DNA from: Hydractinia symbiolongicarpus
Taxonomy: Eukaryota; Cnidaria; Hydrozoa; Anthoathecata; Hydractiniidae
Direction of reading: 5' to 3'
DNA: 64,000 nucleotides
NCBI RefSeq assembly: GCF_029227915.1
Contig: NC_079885.1
Location: forward strand, 28,089,001-28,153,000
Shown in pieces: positions 1 to 11,900 of the stretch. A model generated the notes under the pieces. The model was given only the letters and a program-made list of their open reading frames with translations. It searched no databases and was not told where the DNA came from. A program made the translations under genes and the position numbers. Positions within the stretch are counted from its first letter, which is position 1. Each line of letters begins with the position of its first letter.

Positions 1-1134
1 TTTCTTACCTTTACATGATTGCTGGAATTTACCGATTTTACTTTGCGCTGTGGTAGCGCTTCACTTAAAACTTTTTATAAAATAAGTCCTTTTTTACTGT
101 TGGACCAATCCTAGCCGTTAGTGCGCGCTGAAGAAATAGAGACAGTTTCAAATACTACATTTCATTGACTTTCTAACGGTATCAGTCCGTTTCAACTACA
201 ACGGTTGCGTCACGTATTCGTACCAACATGTATTTAGTGATTCTTTTCCGATATTACTAAGTTGTATTGCTTTTGACAGTGAAACGATTGACTGTGGGTC
301 TTAATTGAAGTGATTCTGTACCGTGACCTTATAAATGTAATAAATGAGCCAATTGGACTCCAAGGAAGAACATTCTTCTTAATTTGACATGATTGCTGCA
401 ATCCAGCGATTACACTCGGCCCAATGGTAGCACTTCACTTAAAAATTTAGATAACATAAGTCATTTTTTACTGTGGGACCATTCCTAGCCGTTAGCGGGC
501 GCTGAAGAAATAGAGACAGTTTCAAATACTACATTTCATTGACTTTCTAACGGTATTAGTCCGTTTCAACTACAACGGTTGCGTCACATATTCGTACCAA
601 CATGTATTTAGGGATTTTTTTCCGATATTACTAAGTTGTATTGCTTTTGACAGTGAAACGATTGACTGTGGAACTTAATTGAAGTGATTCTGTACTGTGA
701 CCTTATATATGTGATAAGTGAGACAATTGGACCCAAGAAATAACATTCTTCTTAAATTGACATGATTGCTGGAATTTACCGATTTCGCTGGGCGCTGTGG
801 TAGCGCTTCACTTTAAAAATTTAGATAAAATATGTCATTTTTTACTGTGGGACCAATCCTAGCCGTTAGCGCGCGCTGAAGAAATAGAGACAGTTTCAAA
901 TACTAAATTTCATTGACTTTCTAACGGTATTAGTCCGTTTCAACTACAACGGTTGCGTCACATATTCGTACCAACATGTATTTAGGGATTTTTTTCCGAT
1001 ATTACTAAGTTGTATTGCTTTTGACAGTGAAACGATTGACTGTGGAACTTAATTGAAGTGATTCTGAACTGTGACCTTATAAATGGGATAAATGAGCCAA
1101 TTGGACTCTAAGGTATAACATTCTTCTTAATTTG

Positions 1135-1509
1135 ACATGATTGCTGGAATTTACCGATTTCGCTAGGCGCTGTGGTAGCGCTTCACTTTAAAAATTTAGA
1201 TAAAATATGTCATTTTTTACTGTGGGACCAATCATAGCCGTTAGCGCGCGCTGAAGAAATAGAGACAGTTTCAAATACTAAATTTCATTGACTTTCTAAC
1301 GGTGTCAATCCGCTTCACTTACAACGGTTGAGTCACATATTTGTACCAACATGTATTTAGTGATTTTTTTCTGATATTACTAAGTTGTATCGCTTTTAAC
1401 AGTGAAACGATTGACTGTGGGACTTAATTGATGTGATTCTGGACTGCGACCTTATAAATGTGATAAATGAGCCAATTGGACTACAAGGAAAAACATTCTT
1501 TTTAATTTG
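1135..1509 (+). repeat. Representative monomer with internal landmarks
   Basis: This 375-bp unit runs from one ACATGATTGC to the next and serves as a map of the monomer. It has a short inverted repeat, GCGCT-GTGGT-AGCGC, at 1167-1181. The conserved exchange-prone stretch with ACTGTGGGAC lies at about 1208-1244. The 10-bp palindrome AGCGCGCGCT is at 1243-1252. The odd palindrome CAACGGTTG is at 1322-1330, and ACATGT is at 1349-1354. A second copy of the motif, GACTGTGGGAC, lies in the right half, in front of TTAATTGA. The most constant stretches between variants are around ACTGTGGGAC, GTCACATATTCGTACC, TTTTAACAGTGAAA and TTAATTTGACATGATTGC. The stretch after ACATGATTGC and the stretch after the 10-bp palindrome vary most. 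Confidence 0.88.
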
Positions 1510-2994
1510 ACATGATTGCTGCAATTCAGCGATTACACTCGGCCCAATGGTAGCACTTCACTTAAAAATTTAGATAACATAAGTCATTTTTTATTGTGGG
1601 ACCATTCCTAGCCGTTAGCGGGCGCTGAAGAAATAGATACAGTTTCAAATACTACATTTCATTGACTTTCTAACGGTATTAGTCCGTTTCAACTACAACG
1701 GTTGCGTCACATATTCGTACCAACATGTATTTAGGGATGTTTTTCCGATATTACTAAGTTGTATTGCTTTTGACAGTGAAACGATTGACTGTGGAACTTA
1801 ATTGAAGTGATTCTGTACTGTGACCTTATAAATGTGATAAATGAGCCAATTGGACTCCAAGGTATAACATTCTTCTTAATTTGACATGATTGCTGGAATT
1901 TACCGATTGCGCTGGGCGCTGTGGTAGCGCTTCACTTTAAAAATTTAGATAAAATATGTCATTTTTTACTGTGGGACCAATCCTAGCCGTTAGCGCGCGC
2001 TGAAGAAATAGAGACAGTTTCATATACTAAATTTCATTTACTTTCTAACGGTGTCAATCCGCTTCACTTACAACGGTTGAGTCACATATTTGTACCAACA
2101 TGTATTTAGTGATTTTTTTCCCATATTACTAAGTTGTATCGCTTTTAACAGTGAAACGATTGACTGTGGGACTTAATTGAAGTGATTCTGGACTGCGACC
2201 TTATAAATGTAATAAATGAGCCAATTGGACTACAAGGACAAACATTCTTCTTAATTTGACATGATTGCTGCAATTCAGCGATTACACTCGGGCCAATGGT
2301 AGCACTTCACTTAAAAATTTAGATAACACAAGTCATTTTTTACTGTGGGACCAATCCTAGCCGTTAGCGGGCGCTGAAGAAATAGAGACAGTTTCAAATA
2401 CTACATTTCATTGACTTTCTAACGGTATTAGTCCGTTTCAACTACAACGGTTGCGTCACATGTTCGTACCAACATGTATTTAGGGATTTTTTTCCGATAT
2501 TACTAAGTTGTATCGCTTTTAACAGTGAAACGATTGACTGTGGGACTTAATTGATGTGATTCTGGACTGCGACCTTATAAATGTGATAAATGAGCCAATT
2601 GGACTACAAGGAAAAACATTCTTCTTAATTTGACATGATTGCTGCAATTCAGCGATTACACTCGGCCCAATGGTAGCACTTCACTTAAAAATTTAGATAA
2701 CATAAGTCATTTTTTACTGTGGGACCATTCCTAGCCGTTAGCGGGCGCTGAAGAAATAGAGACAGTTTCAAATACTACATTTCATTGACTTTCTAACGGT
2801 ATTAGTCCGTTTCAACTACAACGGTTGCGTCACATATTCGTACCATTATGTATTTAGGGATTTTTTTCCGATATTACTAAGTTGTATTGCTTTTGACAGT
2901 GAAACGATTGACTGTGGAACTTAATTGAAGTAATTTTGTACTGTGACCTTATAAATGTGATAAATGAGCCAATTGGACTACAAGGAAAAACATT

Positions 2995-5686
2995 CTTCTT
3001 AATTTGACATGATTGCTGCAATTCAGCGATTACGCTCGGCCCAATGGTAGCACTTCACTTAAAAATTTAGATAACATAAGTTATTTTTTACTGTGGGACC
3101 AATCCTAGCCGTTAGCGCGCGCTGAAGAAATAGAGTCAGTTTTAAAAACTACATTTCATTGACTTTATAACGGTATTAGTCCGTTTCAAGTACAACGTTT
3201 GCGTCACATATTCGTACCAACATGTATTTAGGGATTTTTTTCCGATATTACTAAGTTGTATCGCTTTTAACAGTGAAACGATTGACTGTGGGACTTAATT
3301 GATGTGATTCTGGACTGCGACCTTATAAATGTGATAAATGAGCCAATTGGACTACAAGGAAAAACATTCTTCTTAATTTGACATGATTGCTGCAATTCAG
3401 CGATTACACTCGGCCCAATGGTAGCACTTCACTTAAAAATTTAGATAACATAAGTCATTTTTTACTGTGGGACCATTCCTAGCCGTTAGCGGGCGCTGAA
3501 GAAATAGAGACAGTTTCAAATACTACATTTCATTGACTTTCTAACGGTATTAGTCCGTTTCAACTACAACGGTTGCGTCACATATTCGTACCAACATGTA
3601 TTTAGGGATTTTTTTCCGATATTACTAAGTTGTATTGCTTTTGACAGTGAAACGATTGACTGTGGGACTTAATTGAAGTGATTCTGGACTGTGACCTTAT
3701 AAATGTGATAAATGAGCCAATTGGATTCCAAGGAATAACATTCTTCCTAATTTGACATGATTGCTGCAATTCAGCGATTACACTCGTCCCAGTGGTAGCG
3801 CTTCACTTAAAAATTTAGATAACATAAGTCATTTTTTACTGTGGGACCAATCCTAGCCGTTAGCGCGCGCTGAAGAAATAGAGACAGTTTCAAATACTAC
3901 ATTTCATTGACTTTCTAACGGTATTAGTCCGTTTCAAGTACAACGGTTGCGTCACATATTCGTACCAACATGTATTTAGGGATTTTTTTCCGATATTACT
4001 AAGTTGTATTGCTTTTGACAGTGAAACGATTGACTGTGGAACTTAATTGAAGTGATTCTGTACTGTGACCTTATAAATGTGATAAATGAGCCAATTGGAC
4101 TCCAAGGTATAACATTCTTCTTAATTTGACATGATTGCTGGAATTTACCGATTTCGCTGGGCGCTGTGGTAGCGCTTCACTTTAAAAATTTAGATAAAAT
4201 ATGTCATTTTTTACTGTGGGACCAATCCTAGCCGTTAGCGCGCGCTGAAGAAATAGAGACAGTTTCAAATACTAAATTTCATTTACTTTCAAACGGTGTC
4301 AATCCGCTTCACTTACAACGGTTGAGTCACATATTTGTACCAACATGTATTTAGTGATTTTTTTCCCATATTACTAAGTTGTATCGCTTTTAACAGTGAA
4401 ACGATTGACTGTGGGACTTAATTGAAGTGATTCTGTACTGTGACCTTATAAATGTAATAAATGAGCCAATTGGACTACAAGGAAAAACATTCTTCTTAAT
4501 TTGACATGATTGCTGCAATTCAGCGATTACACTCGGCCCAATGGTAGCACTTCACTTAAAAATTTAGATAACATAAGTCATTTTTTACTGTGGGACCAAT
4601 CCTAGCCGTTAGCGCGCGCTGAAGAAATAGAGACAGTTTCAAAAACTACATTTCATTGACTTTATAACGGTATTAGTCCGTTTCAACTACAACGGTTGCG
4701 TCACATATTCGTACCAACATGTATTTAGGGATTTTTTTCCGATATTACTAAGTTGTATTGCTTTTGACAGTGAAACGATTGACTGTGGAACTTAATTGAA
4801 GTGATTCTGTACTGTGACCTTATAAATGTGATAAATGAGGCAATTGGACTACAAGGAAAAACATTCTTCTTAATTTGACATGATTGCTGCAATTCAGCGA
4901 TTACACTCAGCCCAATGGTAGCACTTCACTTACAAATTTAGATAACATAAGTCATTTTTTACTGTGGGACCAATCCTAGCCGTTAGCGCGCGCTGAAGAA
5001 ATAGAGACAGTTTCAAAAACTACATTTCATTGACTTTATAACGGTATTAGTCCGTTTCAAGTACAACGTTTGCGTCACATGTTCGTACCAACATGTATTT
5101 AGGGATTTTTTTTCGATATTACTAAGTTGTATCGCTTTTAACAGTGAAACGATTGACTGTGGGACTTAATTGATGTGATTCTGGACTGCGACCTTATAAA
5201 TGTGATAAATGAGCCAATTGGACTACAAGGAAAAACATTCTTCTTAATTTGACATGATTGCTGCAATTCAGCGATTACACTCGGCCCAATGGTAGCACTT
5301 CACTTAAAAATTTAGATAACATAAGTCATTTTTTACTGTGGGACCATTCCTAGCCGTTAGCGGGCGCTGAAGAAATAGAGACAGTTTCAAATACTACATT
5401 TCATTGACTTTCTAACGGTATTAGTCCGTTTCAACTACAACGGTTGCGTCACATATTCGTACCAACATGTATTTAGGGATTTTTTTCCGATATTACTAAG
5501 TTGTATTGCTTTTGACAGTGAAACGATTGACTGTGGGACTTAATTGAAGTGATTCTGGACTGTGACCTTATAAATGTGATAAATGAGCCAATTGGATTCC
5601 AAGGAATAACATTCTTCCTAATTTGACATGATTGCTGCAATTCAGCGATTACACTCGTCCCAGTGGTAGCGCTTCACTTAAAAATT
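2995..5686 (+). repeat. Block of about 820 bp copied 5 monomers apart
   Basis: About 2995-3815 matches about 4866-5686 at an offset of 1871 bp. Shared rare variants include GTACAACGTTTGCG, TTGATGTGATTCTGGACTGC and TTGGATTCCAAGGAATAAC with TTCTTCCTAATTTG. The match ends where the first copy reads GATAACATAAGTC and the second reads GATAAAATAAGTC. Between them, monomers near 4480 and 4850 are also very similar to each other, one monomer apart. Confidence 0.75.
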
Positions 5687-8600
5687 TAGATAAAATAAGT
5701 CTTTTTGTACTGTGGGACCAATCCTAGCCGTTAGAGCGCTCTGAAGAAATAGAAACATTTTCAAAAACTACATTTCAGTGACTTTCTAACGGTGTCAATC
5801 CGCTTAAGTTACAATGGTTGCGTCACGTATTCGTACCAACATGTATTTAGTGATTTTTTCCCGATATTACTAAGTTCTACTGCTTTTCACAGTGAAGCGA
5901 TTGACTGTGGAACTTAATTGAAGTGATTCTGTACTGTGACCTTATAAATGTGATAAATGAGCCAATTGGACTCCAAGGTATAACATTCTTCTTAATTTGA
6001 CATGATTGCTGGAATTTACCGATTTCGCTGGGCGCTGTGGTAGCGCTTCACTTTAAAAATTTAGATAAAATATGTCATTTTTTACTGTGGGACCAATCCT
6101 AGCCGTTAGCGCGCGCTGAAGAAATAGAGACAGTTTCAAATACTAAATTTCATTTAATTTCTAACGGTGTCAATCCGCTTCACTTACAACGGTTGAGTCA
6201 CATATTTGTACCAACATGTATTTAGTGATTTTTTTTCCATATTACTAAGTTGTATCGCTTTTAACAGTGAAACGATTGACTGTGGGACTTAATTGAAGTG
6301 ATTCTGTACTGTGACCTTATAAATGTGATAAATGAGCCTAATGGACGCCAAGGAATAACATTCTTCTTAATTTGACATGATTGCTGCAATTCAGCGATTA
6401 CACTCGGCCCAAGGGTAGCACTTCACTTAAAAATTTAGATAACATAAGTCATTTTTTACTGTGGGACCAATCCTAGCCGTTAGCGGGCGCTGAAGAAATA
6501 GAGACAGTTTCAAATACTACATTTCATTGACTTTCTAACGGTATTAGTCCGTTTCAACTACAACGGTTGCGTCACATATTCGTACAAACATGTATTTAGC
6601 GATTTTTTTCCGATATTACTAAGTTGTATTGCTTTTGACAGTGAAACGATTGACTGTGGGACTTAATTGAAGTGATTCTGGACTGTGACCTTATAAATGT
6701 GATAAATGAGCCAATTGGATTCCAAGGAATAACATTCTTCCTAATTTGACATGATTGCTGCAATTCAGCGATTACACTCGTTCCAGTGGTAGCGCTTCAC
6801 TTAAAAATTTAGATAAAATAAGTCTTTTTGTACTGTGGGACCAATTCTAGCCGTTAGCGCGCTCTGAAGAAATAGAAACATTTTCAAAAACTACATTTCA
6901 GTGACTTTCTAACGGTGTCAATCCGCTTAAGTTACAATGGTTGCGTCACGTATTCGTACCAACATGTATTTAGTGATTTTTTCCCGATATTACTAAGTTC
7001 TACTGTTTTTCACAGTGAAACGATTGACTGTGGAACTTAATTGAAGTGATTCTGTACTGTGACCTTATAAATGTGATAAATGAGCCAATTGGACTACAAG
7101 GAAAAACATTCTTCTTAATTTGACATGATTGCTGCAATTCAGCGATTACACTCGGCCCAATGGTGGCACTTCACTTAAACATTTAGATAACATAAGTCAT
7201 TTTTTACTGTGGGACCAATCCTAGCCGTTAGCGCGCGCTGAAGAAATAGAGACAGTTTCAAAAACTACATTTCATTTACCTTATAACGGTATTAGTCCGT
7301 TTCAAGTACAACGGTTGCGTCACATATTCGTACCAACATGTATTTAGGGATTTTTTTCCGATATTACTAAGTTGCATTGCTTTTGACAGTGAAACGATTG
7401 ACTGTGGGACTTAATTGAAGTGATTCTGTACTGTGACCTTATAAATGTGATAAATGAGCCAATTGGACTCCAAGGAATAACATTCTTTTTAATTTGACAT
7501 GGTTGCTGGAATTCAGCGATTACACTCGGCCCTATGGTAGCGCTTCACTTAAAAATTTATATAAAATAAGTCATTTTTTACTGTGGGACCAATTCTAGCC
7601 GTTAGCGCGCGCTGAAGAAATAGAGACAGTTTCAAATACTACATTTCATTGACTTTCTAACGGTATTAGTCCGTTTCAACTACAACGGTTGCGTCACATA
7701 TTCGTACCAACATGTACTTAGGGATTTTTTTCCGATATTACTAAGTTGTATTGCTTTTGACAGTGAAACGATTGACTGTGGGACTTAATTGAAGTGATTC
7801 TGGACTGTGACCTTATAAATGTGATAAATGAGCCAATTGGATTCCAAGGAATAACATTCTTCCTAATTTGACATGATTGCTGAAATTCAGCGATTACACC
7901 CGTCCCAGTGGTAGCGCTTCACTTAAAAATTTAGATAAAATAAGTCTTTTTGTACTGTGAGACCAGTCCTAGCCGTTAGCGCGCTGTGAAGAAATACAAA
8001 CATTTTCAAAAACTACATTTCGGTGACTTTCTAACGGTGTCAATCCGCTTCAGTTACAATTGTTGCGTCAAGTATTCGTACCAACATGTATTTAGTGATT
8101 TTTTTCCGATATTACTAAGTTGTACTGCTTTTCCCAGTGAAACGATTGACTGTGGAACTTAATTGAAGTGATTCTGTGCTGTGACCTTATAAATGTGATA
8201 AATGAGCCAATTGGACTCCAAGGTATAACATTCTTCTTAATTTGACATGATTGCCGGAATTCAGCTATTACACTCGGCCCTATCGTAGCGCTTCACTTAA
8301 AAATTTTTTATAAAATAAGTCCTTCTTTACTGTGGAACCAATCCTAGCCGTTAGTGCGCGCTGAAGAAATAGAAACAGTTTCAAATACTACATTTCATTG
8401 AGTTTCTAACGGTCGCTAAACTTACAACGGTTGCGTCACATATTCGCACCAACATGTATTTAGTGACTCTTTTCCGATATTGCTTAGTTGTATTGCTTTT
8501 GACAGTGAAACGATTGACTGTGGGTCTTAATTGAAGTGATTCTGTACTGTGACCTTATAAATGTAATAAATGAGCCAATTGGACTTCAAGGAATAACATT

Positions 8601-8960
8601 CTTCTTAATTTGACATGATTGCTGGAATTCAGCGATTGCATTCGGCCCTATGGTAGCGCTTCACTTAAAAATTGATATAAAATAAGTCATTTTTTACTGT
8701 GGGACCAATTCTAGCCGTTAGCGCGCACTGAAGAAATAGAGACAGTTTCAAATACTACATTTCATTGACTTTCTAACGGTATCAGTGCGCTTCAATTACA
8801 ACGGTTGCGTCACATATTCGTAGCAACATGCATTTAGCGATATTTTTCTGATTTTACTAGGTTGCATCGCTTTTAACAGTGAAAGGATTGACTGTGGGAT
8901 TTAATTGAACAAATTTTGGACTTTGACCTCATAAATGTGATAAATGAGACAATTGGACCA
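5590..8960 (+). repeat. Variant monomer recurring every third unit
   Basis: A distinctive monomer appears at about 5592, 6717 and 7838, with steps of 1125 and 1121 bp. It carries GGATTCCAAGGAATAAC, CGTCCCAGTGG (or CGTTCCAGTGG), GTCTTTTTGTACTGTG and a GCGCTCTG or GCGCTGTG version of the palindrome. The monomers between the three copies differ from each other, so only part of the 3-monomer unit is repeated. A related monomer occurs again at about 11944. A small deletion of 7-8 bp follows CTAACGGT near 8410-8425. Confidence 0.7.
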
Positions 8961-11900
8961 AAGGAATAACAATCTTCTTAATTTGACATGGTTGCTGGAA
9001 TTTACCGATTCCGCTGGGCGCTCTGGTAGCGTTTTATAAAAAAGTTTAGATAAATAAGTCATTTTGTACTGTGGGACCAATCCTTGCCGTTAGCGCGCGT
9101 TGAAGAAATAGAAACAGTTTTAAATACTACATTTCATTGACTTTCTCACGGTATCAGTCCGTTTTAACTACAACGGTTGCGTCACATATTCGTACCAACA
9201 TGTACTTAATGATTTTTTTCCGATATTACTAAGTTTGTTCGCTTTTAACAGTGAAACGATTGACTGTGGGACTTAATTGAACTGATCTTGGACTGTGACC
9301 TTGTAAATTTGATAAGTGAGACAATTGGACTGCAAGAAGTTACATTCTTCTTAATTTGACATGATTGCCGGAACTCAGCGATTACACCGGGCGCTGTGGT
9401 AGTACTTCATTTAAAAATTTAGATAAATAAGTCATTTCTTACTGTAGGACCAATCCTAGCGGTTAGCCCGCGCTGAAGAAAGAGAAACAGTTTTAAAAAC
9501 TACATTTCATTGACTCTCTAACGGTATCAGTCCGTTTCAATTACAGCGGTTGCGTCACATATTCGTACCAACATGTATTTAGCGATATTTTTCTGATTTT
9601 ACTAGGTTGAATCGTTTTTAACAGTTAAAGGATTGACTGTGGGACTTATTTGAACTGATATTGGACTTTGACCTCGAAAATGTGATAAATGAGACAATTG
9701 GAACCAAGAAATAACATTCTTCTTAATTTGACATGATTTCTGGAATTCAGCGATTACACTCGGCCCTATGGTAGCGCTTCACTTAAAAATTTACATAAAA
9801 TAAGTCATTTTTTTACTGTGTGACCAATCCTAGCCGTTATCGCGCGCTGAAGATATAGAGACAGTTTTAAAAACTACATTTCAATGACTTTCTAACGGTA
9901 TAAATCCGTTTGAGTTACAACGGTTGCGTCACAAATTCGTACCAACATGTATTTAGTGATATTTTCCTGATATCATTAAGTTATAACGCTTTTAACAGTG
10001 AAACAATTGACTGTGAGACTTAATTGAACTTATTTTGGACTGTGACCTTATAAATGTGATAAGTGAGACAATTGGAACCAAGAAATATCATTCTTCCCAA
10101 TTTGACATGATTGCTGGAATTTACTGATTTCACTGGGCGCTGTGGTAGGGATTCACTTAAAAATTTAGATAAATGAGTCATTTTTTACGTTGGGACCAAT
10201 CCTAGCCGTTAGCCCGCGCTGAAGAAAGAGAAACAATTTTTAAAAAACTACATTCCATTGACTCTCTAACGGTATCAGTCCGTTTCAATTACAACGGTTG
10301 CGTCACATATTCGTACCATCATGTATTTAGCGATATTTTTCTGATTTTACTAGGTTGCATCGTTTTTAACAGTGAAGTGATTGACTGTTGGACTTAATTG
10401 AAGTGATTCTGTACTGTGACCTTATAAATGTAATAAATGAGCCAATTGGACTCCAAGGAATAAAATTCTTCCTAATTTGACATGATTGCTGGAATTCAGC
10501 GATTACACTCGGCCCTAGGGTAGCGCTTCACTTAAAAATTTATACAAAATAAGTCATTTTTTACTGTGGGACCAATCCTGGCCGTTAGCACGCGCTGAAT
10601 AAATAGGAACAGCTTCAAAGACTACATTTCATTGACTTTCTGGCGGTATAAATCCGTTTGAGTTACAACGGTTGCGTCACATATTCGTACCAACATGTAC
10701 TTAGCGATATTTTTCTGATTTTACTAGGTTGCATCGTTTTTAACAGTGAAAGGATTGACTGTGGGACTTAATTGAAGTAACTTTGGACTGTGACCTTATT
10801 AATGTGATAAGTGAGCCAACTGAACCCCAAGAAATGACATTCTTCTTAATTTGACATGATTGCCGCAACTCAGCGATTACACTGGTCGCTGTTTGGAGCG
10901 CTTCATTTAAAAATTTAGATAAATAAGTGATTTTTTACTTTGGGACGAATCCTAGCCGTTATCGCGCGCTGAAAAAATAGAGACAGTTTTAGGAGATACG
11001 TTTCAATGAATTTCTAACGGTATGAGTCCTTTTGAGTTACATCGGTTGAGTCACATATTCGTCCCAACATGTATTTAGGGATATTTTTCTGATAATACTA
11101 GGTTGTATCGCTTTTAACAGTGAAACGATTGACTGTGGCACTTAATTGAACTGATTTTGGACTGTGACCTTATAAATGTGATAAGTGAGACAATTGAAAC
11201 CAAAAAATATCATTCTTCTTAATTTGACATGATTGCTGGAATTTACTGATTTCACTGGGCGCTGTGGTAGGGATTCACTTAAAAATTTAGATAAATAAGT
11301 CGTTTTTTACGGTGGGACCAATCCTAGCCGTTAGCCCGCGCTGAAGAAAGAGAAACAGTTTTAAAAACTACATTTCATTGACTCTCTAACGGTATCAGTC
11401 CTTTTCAATTACAACGGTTTCGTCACATATTCGTACCATCATGTATTTAGCGATATTTTTCTGATTTTACTAGGTTGCATCGTTTTTAACAGTGAAAGAA
11501 TTGACTGTGGGACTTAATTGACCTGATTTTGGACTTTGACCTCAAAAATGTGATAAATGAGCCAATTGGACTCCAAGGAATAACATTCTTCTTAATTTGA
11601 CATGATTGCTGGAATTCAGCGATTACACTCGGCCCTATGGTAGCGCTTCACTTAAAAATTTATATAAAATAAGTCATTTTTTACTGTGGGACCAATTCTA
11701 GCCGTTAGCGCGCGCTGAAGAAATAGAGACAGTTTCAAATACTACGTTTCATTGACTTTCTAACGGTATTAGTTCGTTTCAACTACAACGGTTGCGTCAC
11801 ATATTCGTACCAACATGTATTTAGGGATTTTTTTCCGATAATACTAAGTTGTATTGCTTTTGACAGTGAAACGATTGACTGTGGGACTTAATTGAAGTGA

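Larger units (their letters stand above)
1..8950 (+). repeat. Left zone: relatively homogeneous monomers
   Basis: About 24 monomers, mostly of two alternating kinds. One kind has CAATTCAGCGATTACACTC followed by GGCCCAATGGTAGCAC. The other has GGAATTTACCGATTTCGCTG. Most carry TTTAGGGATTTTTTTCC in the right half, which is rare further right. Variants recur at short spacings. TTGATGTGATTCTGGACTGC occurs at 1428, 2551, 3299 and 5170, which is 3, 2 and 5 monomers apart. This zone looks like one homogenised subfamily, distinct from the mosaic to its right. There is no gene in it. Confidence 0.85.

Noticed and set aside
1235-1335. RNA polymerase III promoter boxes (TAGCCGTTAGCG as A box, GGTTGAGTCAC as B box)
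   Set aside because: Both fit their consensus poorly, the spacing of about 100 bp is long for a tRNA-like gene, and no tRNA or SINE-like structure lies around them.
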